This document shows positions 35,690-47,761 of a stretch of DNA of 64,000 bases, piece after piece. The stretch is taken from positions 42,379,366 to 42,443,365 of the forward strand of contig CAIIXF020000001.1 in NCBI GenBank assembly GCA_903813345.2, written 5' to 3'. Made by a program: the position numbers and the translations under genes. The DNA comes from Owenia fusiformis. Taxonomy: Eukaryota > Annelida > Polychaeta > Sabellida > Oweniidae. Numbering within the stretch: the first letter of the stretch is position 1; the number at the start of each line of letters is the position of its first letter. Under the pieces are notes generated by a model. The model did no database searches and was not told where the DNA came from. It worked only from the letters and a program-made list of their open reading frames with translations.

Positions 35690-36327
35690 GGGTCTGTTAC
35701 GCGGTATATGGCATACATTCATGGTTGCGCGGTATTTGTGATACGGGTGAATATGCCATATTCACCTGCGGTATATGGCATATTCCGCAGGTGAGGATGC
35801 GATATTCCGCAGTGAATATGCGATACATTGATTTCAGTGAATACCCGATACTCACCTGCGGAATATGTCATACTCACTCGCGGAATATGCCATATACCGC
35901 AGGTGAATATGACATATACCGCAGGTGAAAACGTGATATAGAAAGCCTTGATTTGATTGGTTGCGAGAATCGACTCTAAATGTAAAACTACGCTGAATTA
36001 CCGATATAGTTAGTGGGTCGAGTACTAATATATGAATCCTGGATTGATTAAGTAAGTTTATTACGCGAGTTTGGTGACCGATACTTCTGCTAAGTTAATA
36101 TATTCGATACACAGTACTGTTGATTCAGTAATCATTATAATAATCTATAACGTTTTACTTGTTCAATCGAGGCAATTGACAATTGCGTACTTCCGTATCA
36201 CGTTCTCATTGGTTAGTGTGTATGCCATATACCGCAAGTGAATCTGTCATACACCGCAAGTGAATATGCCATATTCGTTGCGGAATATGACATATTTTTT
36301 GTATCGTGTTTACCGCGTAATAGGGTC
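35690..36327. mobile_element. Inverted-repeat element with an array of palindromic 'CATATACCGCAGGTGAATATG' units, nested
   Basis: The ends TGTTACGCGGTATATGGCAT and 'tatcgtgtttaccgcgtaatag' are inverted. Inside, at 35700-35935 and again at 36225-36300, short units of the type CCGCAGGTGAATATG-CATA recur in both orientations, about a dozen times in all. Many are self-complementary (GAATATGCCATATTC). No coding potential. Boundaries are approximate. Confidence 0.75.
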
Positions 36328-36760
36328 AACCCGATGAGAAAAATGCAAGTGGACTCTGACATTTAAAACTGTTCCTCATATACTTTTTATTAGAAACATA
36401 ATGAACTATTTAATTGAATAATCATGATAAATGTATATTATTGTTTGAATGATTGTCAATCTGGTTTGCGTAGTTGGATTCACTTTGTTCAAAGATGAGC
36501 ACTCGTATCACAATTATTTCTATGGTTTGATTTACCGGATGGTGTATTTAAGACACAGCTTAAGACAAAATAGTCAGAAAAATATATTTCACTTAGTTTT
36601 GTTATCATTTTATAATGAGATCTATTTCACTCAATCGGCGATCTAATACTAATTGAAGTTTTGGCGCGAAATGTGCCCTGCTTTGACGTCATTGATTTTC
36701 ATCGTCCAATCAGCGAAGCGGTCAAATGAGTACACTTTGGACTTTGGGGAAAGGTGAATA

Positions 36761-36836
36761 GCTCAGTGGTAGAGCAATCGCCTTGTAAGCGAGGAGTCGT
36801 GGGTTCGATCCCCACAGGGGTGGACTGACTTTTTCA
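36761..36836 (+). tRNA. tRNA-Thr(TGT)-like sequence, 5' acceptor arm disrupted
   Basis: The D arm is GCTCAGTGGTAGAGC. The anticodon arm has a CTTGTAA loop (TGT, threonine) on a stem with one mismatch. The T arm is GTGGGTTCGATCCCCAC with a perfect 5-bp stem. The 3' acceptor side (AGGGGTG) does not pair with what precedes the D arm, because a transposon ends there at 36758. The sequence left of that transposon (AGTCGGTCCTA, ending at 33943) pairs better with the 3' side (AGGGGTGGACT), so a tRNA gene or tRNA-derived SINE was probably split by insertion. It is likely non-functional. Confidence 0.6.
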
Positions 36837-36839
36837 CAT

Positions 36840-37132
36840 CAGCTCTTAGCGCAGGATTTCATTCTGTATTTTCATTTTATACATGGCAAATCAAAAAATT
36901 GTCAACAAATCTCACCATGATTCAGTACTAAGATTCTACATAGTAGAAAGTACTTATTTTACTCTAATTGGCTACTATTAACGCTCCGTAAGCTATGATA
37001 GATATAAACTAAGGTTACATATTAAACAGACAATAATCACACAAGTTATTTTTATCGCATCCTTGTGTGCTATATTGTGATCAGTTTGTCAGGTGGGTAG
37101 GCGGGCGGTCGGTTGGTTGGGTGGGCGTACAG
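36840..37132. other. Short intergenic stretch
   Basis: Nothing recognised. Confidence 0.4.
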
Positions 37133-37560
37133 GTTTCCAGCGAACCCGTTTCAGAGATTCATCTGAAATCTTCAGGGATGTTTCTACCTATGAAGGAACT
37201 GATTAGTCGGCATTCTGGGTAAATGTCAAGGCGGCCGTTTTGGTCGCCAGGTTTCACGCCAAACTGTTTCATGGATTCATCTGAAATTGTTAGGGATATT
37301 TCTACGTATGAAAGGTTTATGGATTCATCTCCATTTTCAGGGATATATTTACATATTAAAACTTAAAACTGATTAGTTTGTGGGTATTCTGGATAAATTT
37401 TAAGGCCAATTTGGATTCTTCATCCTGAAATCTTGTCTGTTAAGGCTTGTCTACAGGTTGCCAGCTAACCGTTTCAGGGATTCATCTGAATGTTGAACTA
37501 CGAATGAAAGTTTAGAGCTGATTATTTTTGGGGCAGTCTGGATACATGTTAGGGCGCAAA
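37133..37560 (+). repeat. Degenerate tandem repeat (three units)
   Basis: Units contain 'caggtttccagcgaacccgtttcagagattcatctgaaat', 'ccaggtttcacgccaaactgtttcatggattcatctgaaat' and 'caggttgccagctaaccgtttcagggattcatctgaa', each followed by 'actgattag...attctg' or 'gctgattat...gtctg'. Unit spacing varies from about 120 to 190 bp. Non-coding. Confidence 0.7.
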
Positions 37561-38899
37561 TTCCGTATTTTCCAGCTCGAAAACAGAATTCTTTTCAAGG
37601 CTGTGATTCTGGTAATTCTGTGTCTTGTTATTACTCGTCTTCGAATAAGGCGAATCTATAAAAATGTACCATATTCGAGCTAAAGGTGAGTTATTTTAGG
37701 ATGTAATTTCAAAGTGTGTGTAGGATGCCCATGTTCATTTCGAGATATCTAGCTATAGACGGCCCATTTTACTATTCGATATGTCCTAAAATAAAAAATG
37801 ATTTTTTTTTATAAAAGCAGATATCATTTTACAGATTGGGAGAGTTTTTGAACCAGTAGTCACAATCGCATGTTTCTGTTTCGTTCTTATATCTTGGTCT
37901 GAGATCATCATCTGATTGGAACAGTGCAACTTTTGAAGTGTGTTGCTTGTTATATTATTGTCCTGGTGCACTAAAAATGATCCACGGCGTCTGCTTTTCT
38001 GATATACCAAACAAGGCTGTGGTAACAATCAAACATATACTTTTATCCACGACAACTCTTCTATTCTTGGTGAAGAGTGCTTAAAATGTCAGTACACGTG
38101 CCAAAAAGGTGGAAGATCAAAAGTATTACATATTATGCAAACCTATATCATAACAATACGTGTTGAAGAACAAAAAATGTTTCCAACACTCTTGACAATA
38201 CTCTAAAATCTAAAGACACTTTCTTGTGTGGACTAACTCTAAGATAGCAGATAAATCCACTAATCCAGAGATGCTAGCGTGTAATTTATTACTCAGACGA
38301 GTAATGATTATGTCCATTTATATTGTAAGTAATGCCATGAACAACAAGGCTAATCCTGGGGTATTAGCTATCACTAATTAAATGCAAACCTTTTTAAATT
38401 AACATCGATCTCATATCTATGAATAGCTAAAGAAACGCATTACTCATCAAATATGACACAAACGTTTCAATGTGATATTTACGTAGGATCATATGATAAG
38501 GATTTTGAGATGTATCAATTAATATCAGTCAAACTCAAAATTCATTTTCATTTCTTAAGTCACTGTTTTACGATGTTCAGTTTTTGGATTTTGAGAGTTC
38601 AATTTATATACATCGAGGCTTTGATATTGAGTCAATCCATCGATAAGGCTCATGAACACTTTGATGTCCCTCTGCCTTTGGAGTGACAAAAAATGATTAA
38701 ATCTGTGAATACAGTTCCTGAAATAACTCTTTAACAGCGCCATTCTTTAATGGGAATGTGACAGCGATGCATGCTGAATTGTTTACATGTTACAGGTAAT
38801 ACTATGTATTATGATAACAATAATCAAAATTAACATGTTAAACATGATGACAGCAACTGAATGGGAATGAGAACAAACTGATGAGGACTTATTAACAGA
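37561..38899. other. Intergenic DNA, no gene seen
   Basis: The open frames at 37786-38028 (minus) and 38453-38686 (plus) have no recognisable features. Confidence 0.5.
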
Positions 38900-38902
38900 T
38901 TA

Positions 38903-39718
38903 ACCCTACTATCACATCAAACTAGTTCTCACTACGTTCTCGAAAACGGGCTTCAACTGTGTACGAACGGACTGGACCTACTAAGAACCGTTTTGGATCT
39001 ATTTACAAACTTCATCGAACGTACTCGAACGGGTAGGTCCTCTAGAACTTAGACAATGCTCAAAATGTTCTCGTGGTCGTCACGTTCCACAATTAGAACG
39101 AGTGACAACGTACTAACGACGAGCTGGACGTACTACGAACGGAACCGTCGTACTTCGATCCTACTAGGGACGTTTTAACAACGAGTTGAACTGTCTGAGG
39201 ACGTGTTGAGAACGAGGTAGAACTAATTGCAAACGGGTTTAAACTGATTAAGAACGTATTTAACACTGCTTATGAACGAGTTAGCAAAAATATACCTATC
39301 AAACCAAACAAGTTGCCACTGCGTTCTTCAAAACTGGTTTTAAACTGTGTGCGAACGGAATGAACGTAGCTGCAACTTTCTAAGGTCTATTTACGAACTT
39401 TATGAACGTTCTCAGGCGGGAATGTGATTTAAGAATTTTGAATCGATTCAAAATTCGATCGCGACCATACCGTTCTGTAATCAGGTCATGTTGACCTTCT
39501 AGACTAAGGAACGCGTTTTTACTACGTCTACGTTGCACACCGTTGCGTTGCGACCTAAACGAACTGCGAACGAGATGGACGTATTGAAGACTGTTTAAAA
39601 ACGAAGAAGTTAAATATTTCTGACATATTTCCCGACCACAGCCAGATTGAGCCCGTTTTACGACGTTTTCGTAGGACTGGCAAGAACGGGTAAGAACTAG
39701 TTTGGTGTGATAGGGGGG
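38903..39718. mobile_element. TTA-flanked MITE family, copy 2 (816 bp)
   Basis: Colinear with copy 1 at 34429-35236, with scattered substitutions and a small insertion near the right end. It ends in the same inverted termini and is flanked by TTA (38900-38902, 39719-39721). The insertion sites of the two copies differ, which confirms mobility. Confidence 0.9.
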
Positions 39719-39894
39719 TTAGGAAAATCCTTGATGAAGATACATGTAGCACCAATAAATGACCCTTAACAAAAAAATCATTATTGTGTAGGCTACTTTT
39801 TACTCATTTCAGATATTTGTCAAACTGAATGAAGTTCGAGGTGGATATAGGAAAGTCGTCCATCCCTACGTTTGTCCATTTGTCGTTTTTCCGG

Positions 39895-40710
39895 GCGGTA
39901 ACTCAGATACCGATTGACGGATTTGATTGACATTTTATAGGCGTATGTCTTATCGTTGAAGGACCTCTACTCAAGAATGTATTTCAATATGGGCGCCATT
40001 TTTCGTAAAAATGTAATCTTTAATAACTCAAATACTAGTTTGCCGATTTGAAAAAAGTTTATTTGCTAATGCCAATGGACAAGGGAGCTTAAAAAGAGAT
40101 TTTCAAGATGGCAGCTTTATTTTGATAACTCAAACACCAGTAGACGGATTAAATTGTTCAAATTGTATGACTGTGCTGATTCCTATGGACAAGAGATCTA
40201 GAGCCAAGCGAGATATTTTCAAGATGGCCGCTAAATCTTTGATAACTCAAATACGAGTAGACGGATTTCGTTCAAATTGTATGCTGATGCTTACAGACAA
40301 ATGAATTTTGTTTTCAAAATTGCCGCTTTAAAAAAGCTGCCATTAAAATACCCTTAGCAGTCAGGTTCAGTAACTAAGTCAACATTTGAAATTCGTATGT
40401 CCATCAATATTTACGGAGAATGGTGGCACAATTGAAATAAACCGAGTCTGTTTTTTTCAATATACGTGCAGTTTTTGGCGATCCATCTTGATAAAATGCT
40501 AAATATTGTGAAGAAACACGTGTTGACACGTTGACATTTGGAATTATAATGCCCTGCATAATTGTCGACTCGTGTTTTAATTAAAAGTCATGAAAACAAG
40601 GTTGAACATAACCTAAATGCAAATGGACGTATTTGCTTCAAATTTCATATGCTGATACCAAGAGACAAAGGAGCTCTGTTCAAGAAGAAACACTCAAGAT
40701 GGCCTTTATC
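39895..40710 (+). repeat. Degenerate tandem repeat ('aactcaaatac.agtagacgga' units)
   Basis: Units near 39900, 40025, 40125 and 40245, with a poorer one at about 40620, share 'taactcaaatac.agt..acgg.tt..ttcaaattgtatg.tgatgc..atggacaag' and 'ttcaagatggc.gc'. Spacing is about 100-120 bp. The 101-codon open frame 40562-40867 overlaps the last unit and is not convincing as a gene. Confidence 0.65.
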
Positions 40711-40969
40711 TGTCAAAACATTTTTGGAGGGATTCGCTTCTCCGTGTAGTTGCTGTAATCTCATTTATACCTTAGAAAGAGATCATGATCAGATGTATTT
40801 GGTATTGTTTATTGATAACTTTGACGAGCATTTAGAGCCACATACAGACATTCTACCTATATTATAAAACCCTAAAAAGTAATAAATATGACACTGTGCT
40901 ATAAGAAATGAGATAAAGAAAATATATTGTGTCTCAGAAATAAAGAAAAAAAGAAAATGATTTTTCATG

Positions 40970-41036
40970 GCCGGGATTTGAATCTACAAAAGGTTGGTTA
41001 GAAGCCTGGTGCTTTAACCACTCTGCCATAGCCTCA
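40970..41036 (-). tRNA. tRNA-like sequence (decayed tRNA or SINE head), minus strand
   Basis: Read on the minus strand: an A-box-like TGGCAGAGTGGTTAAAGC, an anticodon-like loop CTTCTAA, and a B-box-like GATTCAAATCC. The arms pair poorly and the acceptor stem does not close. It is a pseudo-tRNA or a SINE fragment rather than a functional gene. Confidence 0.35.
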
Positions 41037-41039
41037 GCT

Positions 41040-41895
41040 TGACTGTGAAAGTGTTTTCTAATATTCATTGTTGATTTTAGAAAAAAGGTTTTCCACTAAA
41101 CCACAATTATTAAAAAACAGTCAATAATAATTGGTCAACTTATATTATTAGAATAGATATCTGAATAGAGAGTGCAAGCCAAATTCAGAATTGATGCTGT
41201 TAATCCAGTTTTCACTTTGAGAATCTATTTCCTGTCATGACTGTCAAAAAAACGTGGCGTCCAGAAAAAAGTCTTGCTTCCAATTTTTAAAATGATAAAT
41301 ATCCATGGATCAGCTATTTTTGGCACCTGTACCCATCCTAATAGGGCTAAATATAAAGGTAAAACTATTTGCTTGGAAAGTCTTTCTTGAAATCTCCAAT
41401 TTCTGGAATGGTACAACATAATGGTATTCATTATATTTAAACTCCATTTTAGAAAATACAACAAGATATATTTATGCAAAAACATCATATAATATTAAGC
41501 ATTTCAACCTGAGCTTGCCTTAAAGTATGGCACTTTACATCCAGAAAAATAAGCAATTATAATGGAACATCACTCCATGTCCTGGAGAGAAACTTCTGAG
41601 ACATCTTTAAGTAAAAACTAGGTCACTGCCACCTTTCGATACCTTTCTTGATTATGAAGTATAATTATGCAATGAACATCATATAATAGTTATGGATACT
41701 ATTTTTTATAAGCTTACAGAACTCATACGCTTAGGAATACCCATAGGACTGTAACATTGCTCCTAATTATAGGATCTTTACGAGACTACTGATTAAAACA
41801 ACACTTTTTGATGTAATATCATGAAAGTAAGTGACTACTGAAAGTTTTTACCATTGGAGCCTATAGCACTCTGGCCCAACAAAAACAAATATAAA
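41040..41895. other. Intergenic DNA, no gene seen
   Basis: Nothing recognised apart from short AT-rich open frames without features. Confidence 0.45.
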
Positions 41896-44580
41896 ACTAG
41901 ACATGTAAATTGAACAAGTTCAATTTAAGACTCCAGATTTAAGACTTGTTTTAAGCTGAGTCATCCAATTACTTGTAAGCTGAGTCATCCAATTACTTGT
42001 AAGCTGAGTCATTCACTATAAGCTGAGTCAGCTAGAATATAGACATTTTGACAACTCTTAAGAATGTTATCTTTGACTCCATATGCATGACATGGGGATA
42101 TCATCATATCGACTTTTCGAGACTTCAAACCCCTATAACTGTCTAACCAGAAGTTTGATCGAAAATCAGTTTATAGATTCGGATTCCTGAGAAAATTCTA
42201 CCCTTAATTCATAACTCATTTTATTTTGACCTACTTTACGGACACCATATCTCAAAAGTGGGTCAAAATACTCTCTGACGGCAAAAGGCTAACACTATTA
42301 GCACACTCTTTGCTACCTGTATACAAAATTTTGAAGCAAATCCTAAAAGTGTAGTGCCAGAATCGCAAAAATAAGGAAAAACTATGAATTTGACCTCGAT
42401 TTTGACCTAGGCATTTTGGTGTCCAAATATTGAAACTAGGTAGCTTTTGAGGTCCCCTTCTTTTATAGGAATTCATTATCTTAAGCTGTACTCAATCTAT
42501 ATCTCGTATTTTACACTTCAAAAAAATCTTTTTTCTTTGACTTTCTATCAGGATAACATCAGATCGATTTTTCTCGAAATTTCAAAACGCCATAACTTTC
42601 AAACCGGAAGTCGGATCGAAATTTGATTTAAAGATTCGGATTCCTGACAAAATTCTACCCCTCATTCATAACTCATACGTTAAATTTGGCGAATTTTTAT
42701 TTTGACCTACTTTTCGGACATGCCATAACTTTGGAACCGGAAGTCGGATCGAAATTTGGTTTGCAGATTCGGATTCCTGAGAAAATTCTACTCTTAATTT
42801 ATAACTCATATGTAAAATTTGGAGAATTTTTTATTTTGACCTACTTTTCGGACACCATATCTCAAAAGTGGGTCAAAATACTCTCTGACGGCAAAAGGCT
42901 AACACTATTAGCCCACTCTTTGCTACCTGTATACAAAATTTTGAAGCAAATCCTAAAAGTGTAGTGCCAGAATCGCAAAAATAAGGAAAAACTATGTATT
43001 TGACCTAGATTTTGACCTAGGGATTTTGGTGTCCAAATTTTAAAGCTAGATAGCCTTCGAGGTCCCCTTCTTTTATAGACTTTCAGAATCTTAAGCTGTA
43101 CTCAGTCTTTATCTGGTATTTTACACTTCAAAAAAATATTTTTTCTCATTGACATTACATGGGGCACCAAAATTAGCGATTTTTGAGCTTTCAGAACGCC
43201 ATAACTTCCCAACGAAAAGTCGAATTGAAATTTGGTTTGCAGATTCGGATTCCTGAGAAAATTCTACCCTTAATTCATAACTCATAAGTTAAATTATGAG
43301 AAATTTTTATTTTGACCTACTTTACGGACACCATATCTCAAAAGTGGGTCAAAATACTTTCTGACGGCAAAAGGCTCTCACTATTAGCACACTCTTTCCT
43401 ACCTGTATACAAAATTTTGAAGCAAATCCTAAAAGTGTAGTGCCAGAATCGCAAAAATAAGGAAAAACTATGAATTTGACCTAGATTTTGACCTAGGCAT
43501 TTTGGTGTCCAAATTTTAAAGCTAGATAGCCTTCGAGGTCCCCTTCTTTTATAGGCTTTCAGAATGTTAAGCTGTACTCAGTTTATATCTGGTATTTTAC
43601 ACTTCAAAAAAATCTTTTTTCTCATTGACATAACATGGGGCACCAAATTTAGCGATTTTTGAGCTTTCAAAACGCCATAACTTCCGAACCGAAAGTCGGA
43701 TTGAAATTTAGTTTGCAGATTCGGATTCCTGGGAAAATTCTACCCTTAATTCATAGCTCATATGTTAAATTTTGAGAACATTTTATTTTGACCTACTTTT
43801 CGGACACCATATCTCAAAAGTGGGTCAAAATACTTTTTGACGGCAAAAGGCTAACACTATTAGCACACTCTCTGCTACCTGTGTGCAAAATTTTGAAGCA
43901 AATTATTAAAGTGTAGTGTCAGAATCGCAAAAATAAGAAAATACTATAAATTTGACCTAGATTTTGACCTAGGCATTTTGCTGTCCAAATTTTAAAGCTA
44001 GATAGCCTTCGAGGTCCTCTTCTTTAATAGGCTTTCATTATGTTAAGCTGTACTCAGTCTATATCTCGTATTTAACACTTCGAAGAAGTCTTTTTCCCCA
44101 TTGACTTAACATGGGGCGCCAAATTTAGCGATTTTGAGATTTCAAAACGCTGTTACTTCCGAACCGGAAGTCGGATTGAAATTTTGTTTGCAGATTTGGA
44201 TTCCTGAGATCATTCTACACCTATTTGATAATTCACACGATGAATTTGGAGGACTTTTTATGTTCTGACCTACTTTTCGGACGTCATTTCTCAAAATCGG
44301 TAAGAGTAATCAAAAAACGATTTGCCTTTCGGAATTAGCTTTTTATCTAAGCTACAAGATGAAAAAAACCCGGAGCCAAAATACCGAAGGACGACTGAGA
44401 AAACTTGTAAAATAGTGAAAACTAACGATTTGACCTAGATTTTGACGTTTGACCTAGATAAACATTTGACCTAATTTCCCAGAAACTAGGTCTCATTACC
44501 CAGTTGACTGTGTTAGCAGATTTAAGTAACTCCTTCTAGTTGCTGAGAAAACTGGTTCGGAAAGAAAAATAATAATAATA
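41896..44580 (+). repeat. Long-unit repeat element, block I (TGACCT-rich, 475-610 bp units)
   Basis: It starts at CTAGACATGTAAATTGAACA with a short palindrome (AAATTGAACAAGTTCAATTT), then copies of 'aagctgagtcatccaattact'. Then come units marked by CACCATATCTCAAAAGTGGG at about 42244, 42854, 43329 and 43806, and a divergent one near 44281. Each unit has 'ccgaaccggaagtcggat', 'ttttgacctactttncggaca' and TGACCTAGATTTTGACCTAG. It ends 'ctagttgctgagaaaac', then AATAATAATAA. Open frames within it recur with the unit and are not genes. Confidence 0.9.
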
Positions 44581-46952
44581 ACTAGATTGGTAAATTGAAC
44601 AAAGTTCAATTTAAGACTCCAGATTGATTTACTTGAGTAAAGAGCTGAGTAAGTAATTGAGTAGGCAGCTGAGTAAGTAGATGATTAAGTAATTGAGTAA
44701 ATAGCTGAGTAGGTAGCTGAGTAAGCAGCTGAGCAGGTAGCTGAGTAAGTAGCTGAGTAGGTAGCTGAGTAAGTAGCTGAGTTCGTAGCTGAGTAGGTAG
44801 CCGAGTAGGTAAGTAGGTAGGTAAGTAGGAATTTTTGACCGGAAGTCGGATTGAAATTTGGTTTGCAGATTCGGATTCCTGAGAAAATTCTACCCTTAAT
44901 TCATAACTCATAAGTTAAATTATGAGAACTTTTTATTTTGACCTACTTTACGGACACCATATCTCAAAAGTGGGTCAAAATACTTTCTGACGGCAAAAGG
45001 CTCTCACTATTAACACACTCTTTGCTACTTGTATACAAAATTTTGAAGCAAATCCTAAAAGTGTAGTGCCAGAATCGCAAAAATAAGGAAATACTATTAA
45101 TTTGACCTAGATTTTGACCTAGTCATTTTGGTGTCCAAATATTGAAACTAGGTAGCTTTTGAGGTCCCCTTCTTTTATAGGAATTCATTATCTTAAGCTG
45201 TACTCAATCTATATCTCGTATTTTACACTTCAAAAAAATCTTTTTTCCTTGACTTTTTATCAGGATACCATCAGATTGATTTTCCGAAATTTCAAAACGC
45301 CATAACTTCCGAACCGGAAGTCGGATCGAAATTTGATTTTAAGATTCGGATTCCTTACAAAATTCTACCCCTAATTCATAACTCATACGTTAAATTTGGC
45401 GGATTTTTATTTTGACCTACTTTTCGGACACGCCATAACTTTGGAACCGGAAGTCGGATCGAAATTTGGTTTGCAGATTCGGATTCCTGAGAAAATTCTA
45501 CACTTAATCCATAACTCATATGTTAAATTTGGAGAATTTTTTATTTTGACCTACTTTTCGGACACCATATCTCAAAAGTGGGTCAAAATACTCTCTGACG
45601 GCAAAAGGCTAACACTATAAGCACACTCTTTGCTACCTGTATACAAAATTTTGAAGCAAATCCTAAAAGTGTAGTGCCAGAATCGCAAAAATAAGAAAAA
45701 ACTATGAATTTGACCTAGATTTTGACCTAGGCATTTTGGTGTCCAAATATTGAAACTAGGTAGCTCTTGAGGTCCCCTTCTTTTATAGGAATTCATTATC
45801 TTAAGCTGTACTCAATCTATATCTCGTATTTTACACTTCAAAAAAATCTTTTTTCCTTGACTTTCTATCAGGATAACACCAGATTGATTTTTCTCGAAAT
45901 TTCAAAACGCCATAACTTTCAAACGGGAAGTCGGATCTAAATTTGATTTAAAGATTCGGATTCCTGACAAAATTCTACCCCTAATTCATAACTCATACGT
46001 TAAATTTGGCGAATTTTTATTTTGACCTACTTTTTGGACATGCCATAACTTCCGAACCAGAAGTCGGATCGAAATTTGGTTTGCAGATTCGGATTACTGA
46101 GAAAATTCTTCTCTTAATTCATAACTCAAACATTAAATTTGGAGAACTTTTTATTTTGACCTACTTTTCGGACACCATATCTCAAAAGTGGGTCAAAATA
46201 CTTTCTGACGGCAAAAGGCTAACGCTATTAGCACACTCGTGGCTACATGTATACACAATTTCGAAGAATATAATTAAAGTGTAGTGTCAGAATCGAAAAA
46301 ATAAGGAAAACCTATGAATTTGACCTAGATTTTGACCTAGGCATTTTGGTGTCCAAATTTTGAAGCTAGATAGCTTTTGAGGTCCTCTTCTTTTAAAGGC
46401 TTTGATAATGTAAAGCTGAACTCAGTCTATATTCCGTATTTTTCACTTCAAAAAAATATTTTTTCCCATTGACTTAACATGGGCACCAAATTTAGCGATT
46501 TTTGAGTTTTCAAAACGCCATAACTTCCTAACCGGAAGTCGGATCGGAATTTGGTTTGCAGATTCAGATTCCTGAGAAAATTCTACACTTATGTCATAGC
46601 TCATATAATATATTTGGTTAACTTTATAGTTTGACCTACTTTCCGGACACCATATCTCAAAATCGGTAAGAGTAATCAAAAAACGGATGGCACACTCTCG
46701 ATTTGTTTTTTTCTAAGCTACACAATGGGATGTATATCAAGGTGTTTCGATAAATAATGACGAAGATAATTGACAGAATGTTAAAAATGTAAGATTTGAC
46801 CTAGTTCTTAACCTTTGACCTAGATAAAAAGTTGACCTAATTTCCCAGAAACTAGGTCGATGGGCTATGTTAGCCATGTAAGTAGGTTAAAGTAAGCTCT
46901 TCTAGTTGCTGAGAAAACGTGTACGGAAAGAAAGAAAGAAAGAATAATAAGA
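44581..46952 (+). repeat. Long-unit repeat element, block II
   Basis: It begins with the same head as block I (ACTAGATTGGTAAATTGAAC, TTCAATTTAAGACTCCAGAT). Next is a microsatellite of 'gagtaagtagct' / 'gagtaggtagct' units at 44630-44830. Then come units at about 44954, 45564 and 46174 plus a divergent last one near 46646. It ends with the same tail ('ctagttgctgagaaaac', then GAAAGAAAGAAAG and AATAATAAG). Head-to-tail repetition of head, units and tail shows two adjacent copies of one composite element. Confidence 0.9.
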
Positions 46953-47052
46953 AAACTGGCAAAAGCAATAGACTCCAGATTTTCATCTGGAGTCTAATAA
47001 TAAGAAAACTGGCAAAAGCAATAGACTCCAGATGAAATCTGGAGTCTAATAA
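46953..47052. repeat. Duplicated terminal hairpin (AGACTCCAGAT / ATCTGGAGTCT)
   Basis: Two direct copies of 'aagaaaactggcaaaagcaat' each followed by a perfect 11-bp hairpin, AGACTCCAGAT-n3/4-ATCTGGAGTCT, and 'aataa'. The same AGACTCCAGAT occurs in the heads of blocks I and II, so this belongs to that family. Confidence 0.85.
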
Positions 47053-47760
47053 GAGCTGACATATATTTATGCACCTTTATTCAGCTACAGTGTATATAAC
47101 AACTCCGTATTAATTGCTCACTTCATCTAATGCATTTGTCACTGCTTTCGGAAACAGGCTGTAAGCATACTGTATGGACTGCGAAAGCCTTTGGCATGTC
47201 TTAATCCATTGAGGAATACTTAATCAGTCGTTAGTCGTTACGTCGTGACTCATGAGACTAAAAAACACATTATTACCGTCACTCATCTGCTGCGACGCTC
47301 CAATTAACGCTTTAATGTACCCTCGAATAAACCAAAATTAGACCCATGGGTTACATTATGATGAAAAATCTACACTTAATAAGTTGATAAAAGCCGACAA
47401 TTTTTAAATTATGAGGGAAAATGTGTGTACCACAATAAAACAATATATTATTTATAACCTAATCATGTATCTACTTTTGGTTAGAAGTGTCAGTAATTTG
47501 ATTTTCATGATCAGGTCAACGGAAGATGACCTCCCGTAACGTGTTACACAACTGTATTAAACCAAAACATTAGTTTTACTTTTGCAACTTGCCTCCCCGT
47601 TATGAGCGTATTTCGTGTTGACAAAAACAAGAGTCTGAGTGTCGCTTAGTAATAGCTACATATGCTAGTTGTGCCAAGCCAGTCTTATAACCGATGATAC
47701 GCTTCTTAGAGGGCAAATGCATCTATAATTCATCATAAACTAAGATTTAATAAACTAAGA
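47053..47760. other. Intergenic DNA, no gene seen
   Basis: No feature recognised. Confidence 0.45.
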
Positions 47761-47761
47761 T

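Larger units (their letters stand above)
33944..36758. mobile_element. TA-flanked inverted-repeat element (2.8 kb) carrying two nested elements
   Basis: The left end TTCACCTTTCCCCAAAGTC is exactly inverted at the right end (GACTTTGGGGAAAGGTGAA). A second inverted block, 'gacgtcagagtagggca' against 'gacgtcaaagcagggca', lies about 70 bp in. TA flanks both ends (33942-33943, 36759-36760). Removing the nested pieces (34429-35236, 35690-36327) leaves a core of about 1.4 kb. No transposase is seen. Confidence 0.82.

Noticed and set aside
40562-40867. 101-codon ORF with a few cysteines
   Set aside because: Its first part is a unit of the degenerate tandem repeat and the rest has no family resemblance.
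41896-44580. CRISPR-like or satellite interpretation of the 475-610 bp units
   Set aside because: Units are far too long and variable for CRISPR, and heads and tails show an element-like organisation.
42686-46284. Several open frames of 74-92 codons with related peptides (42686, 45396, 46006)
   Set aside because: They sit at the same place in successive units of the tandem repeat, drift in length, and correspond to no domain; the similarity is that of the DNA repeat.
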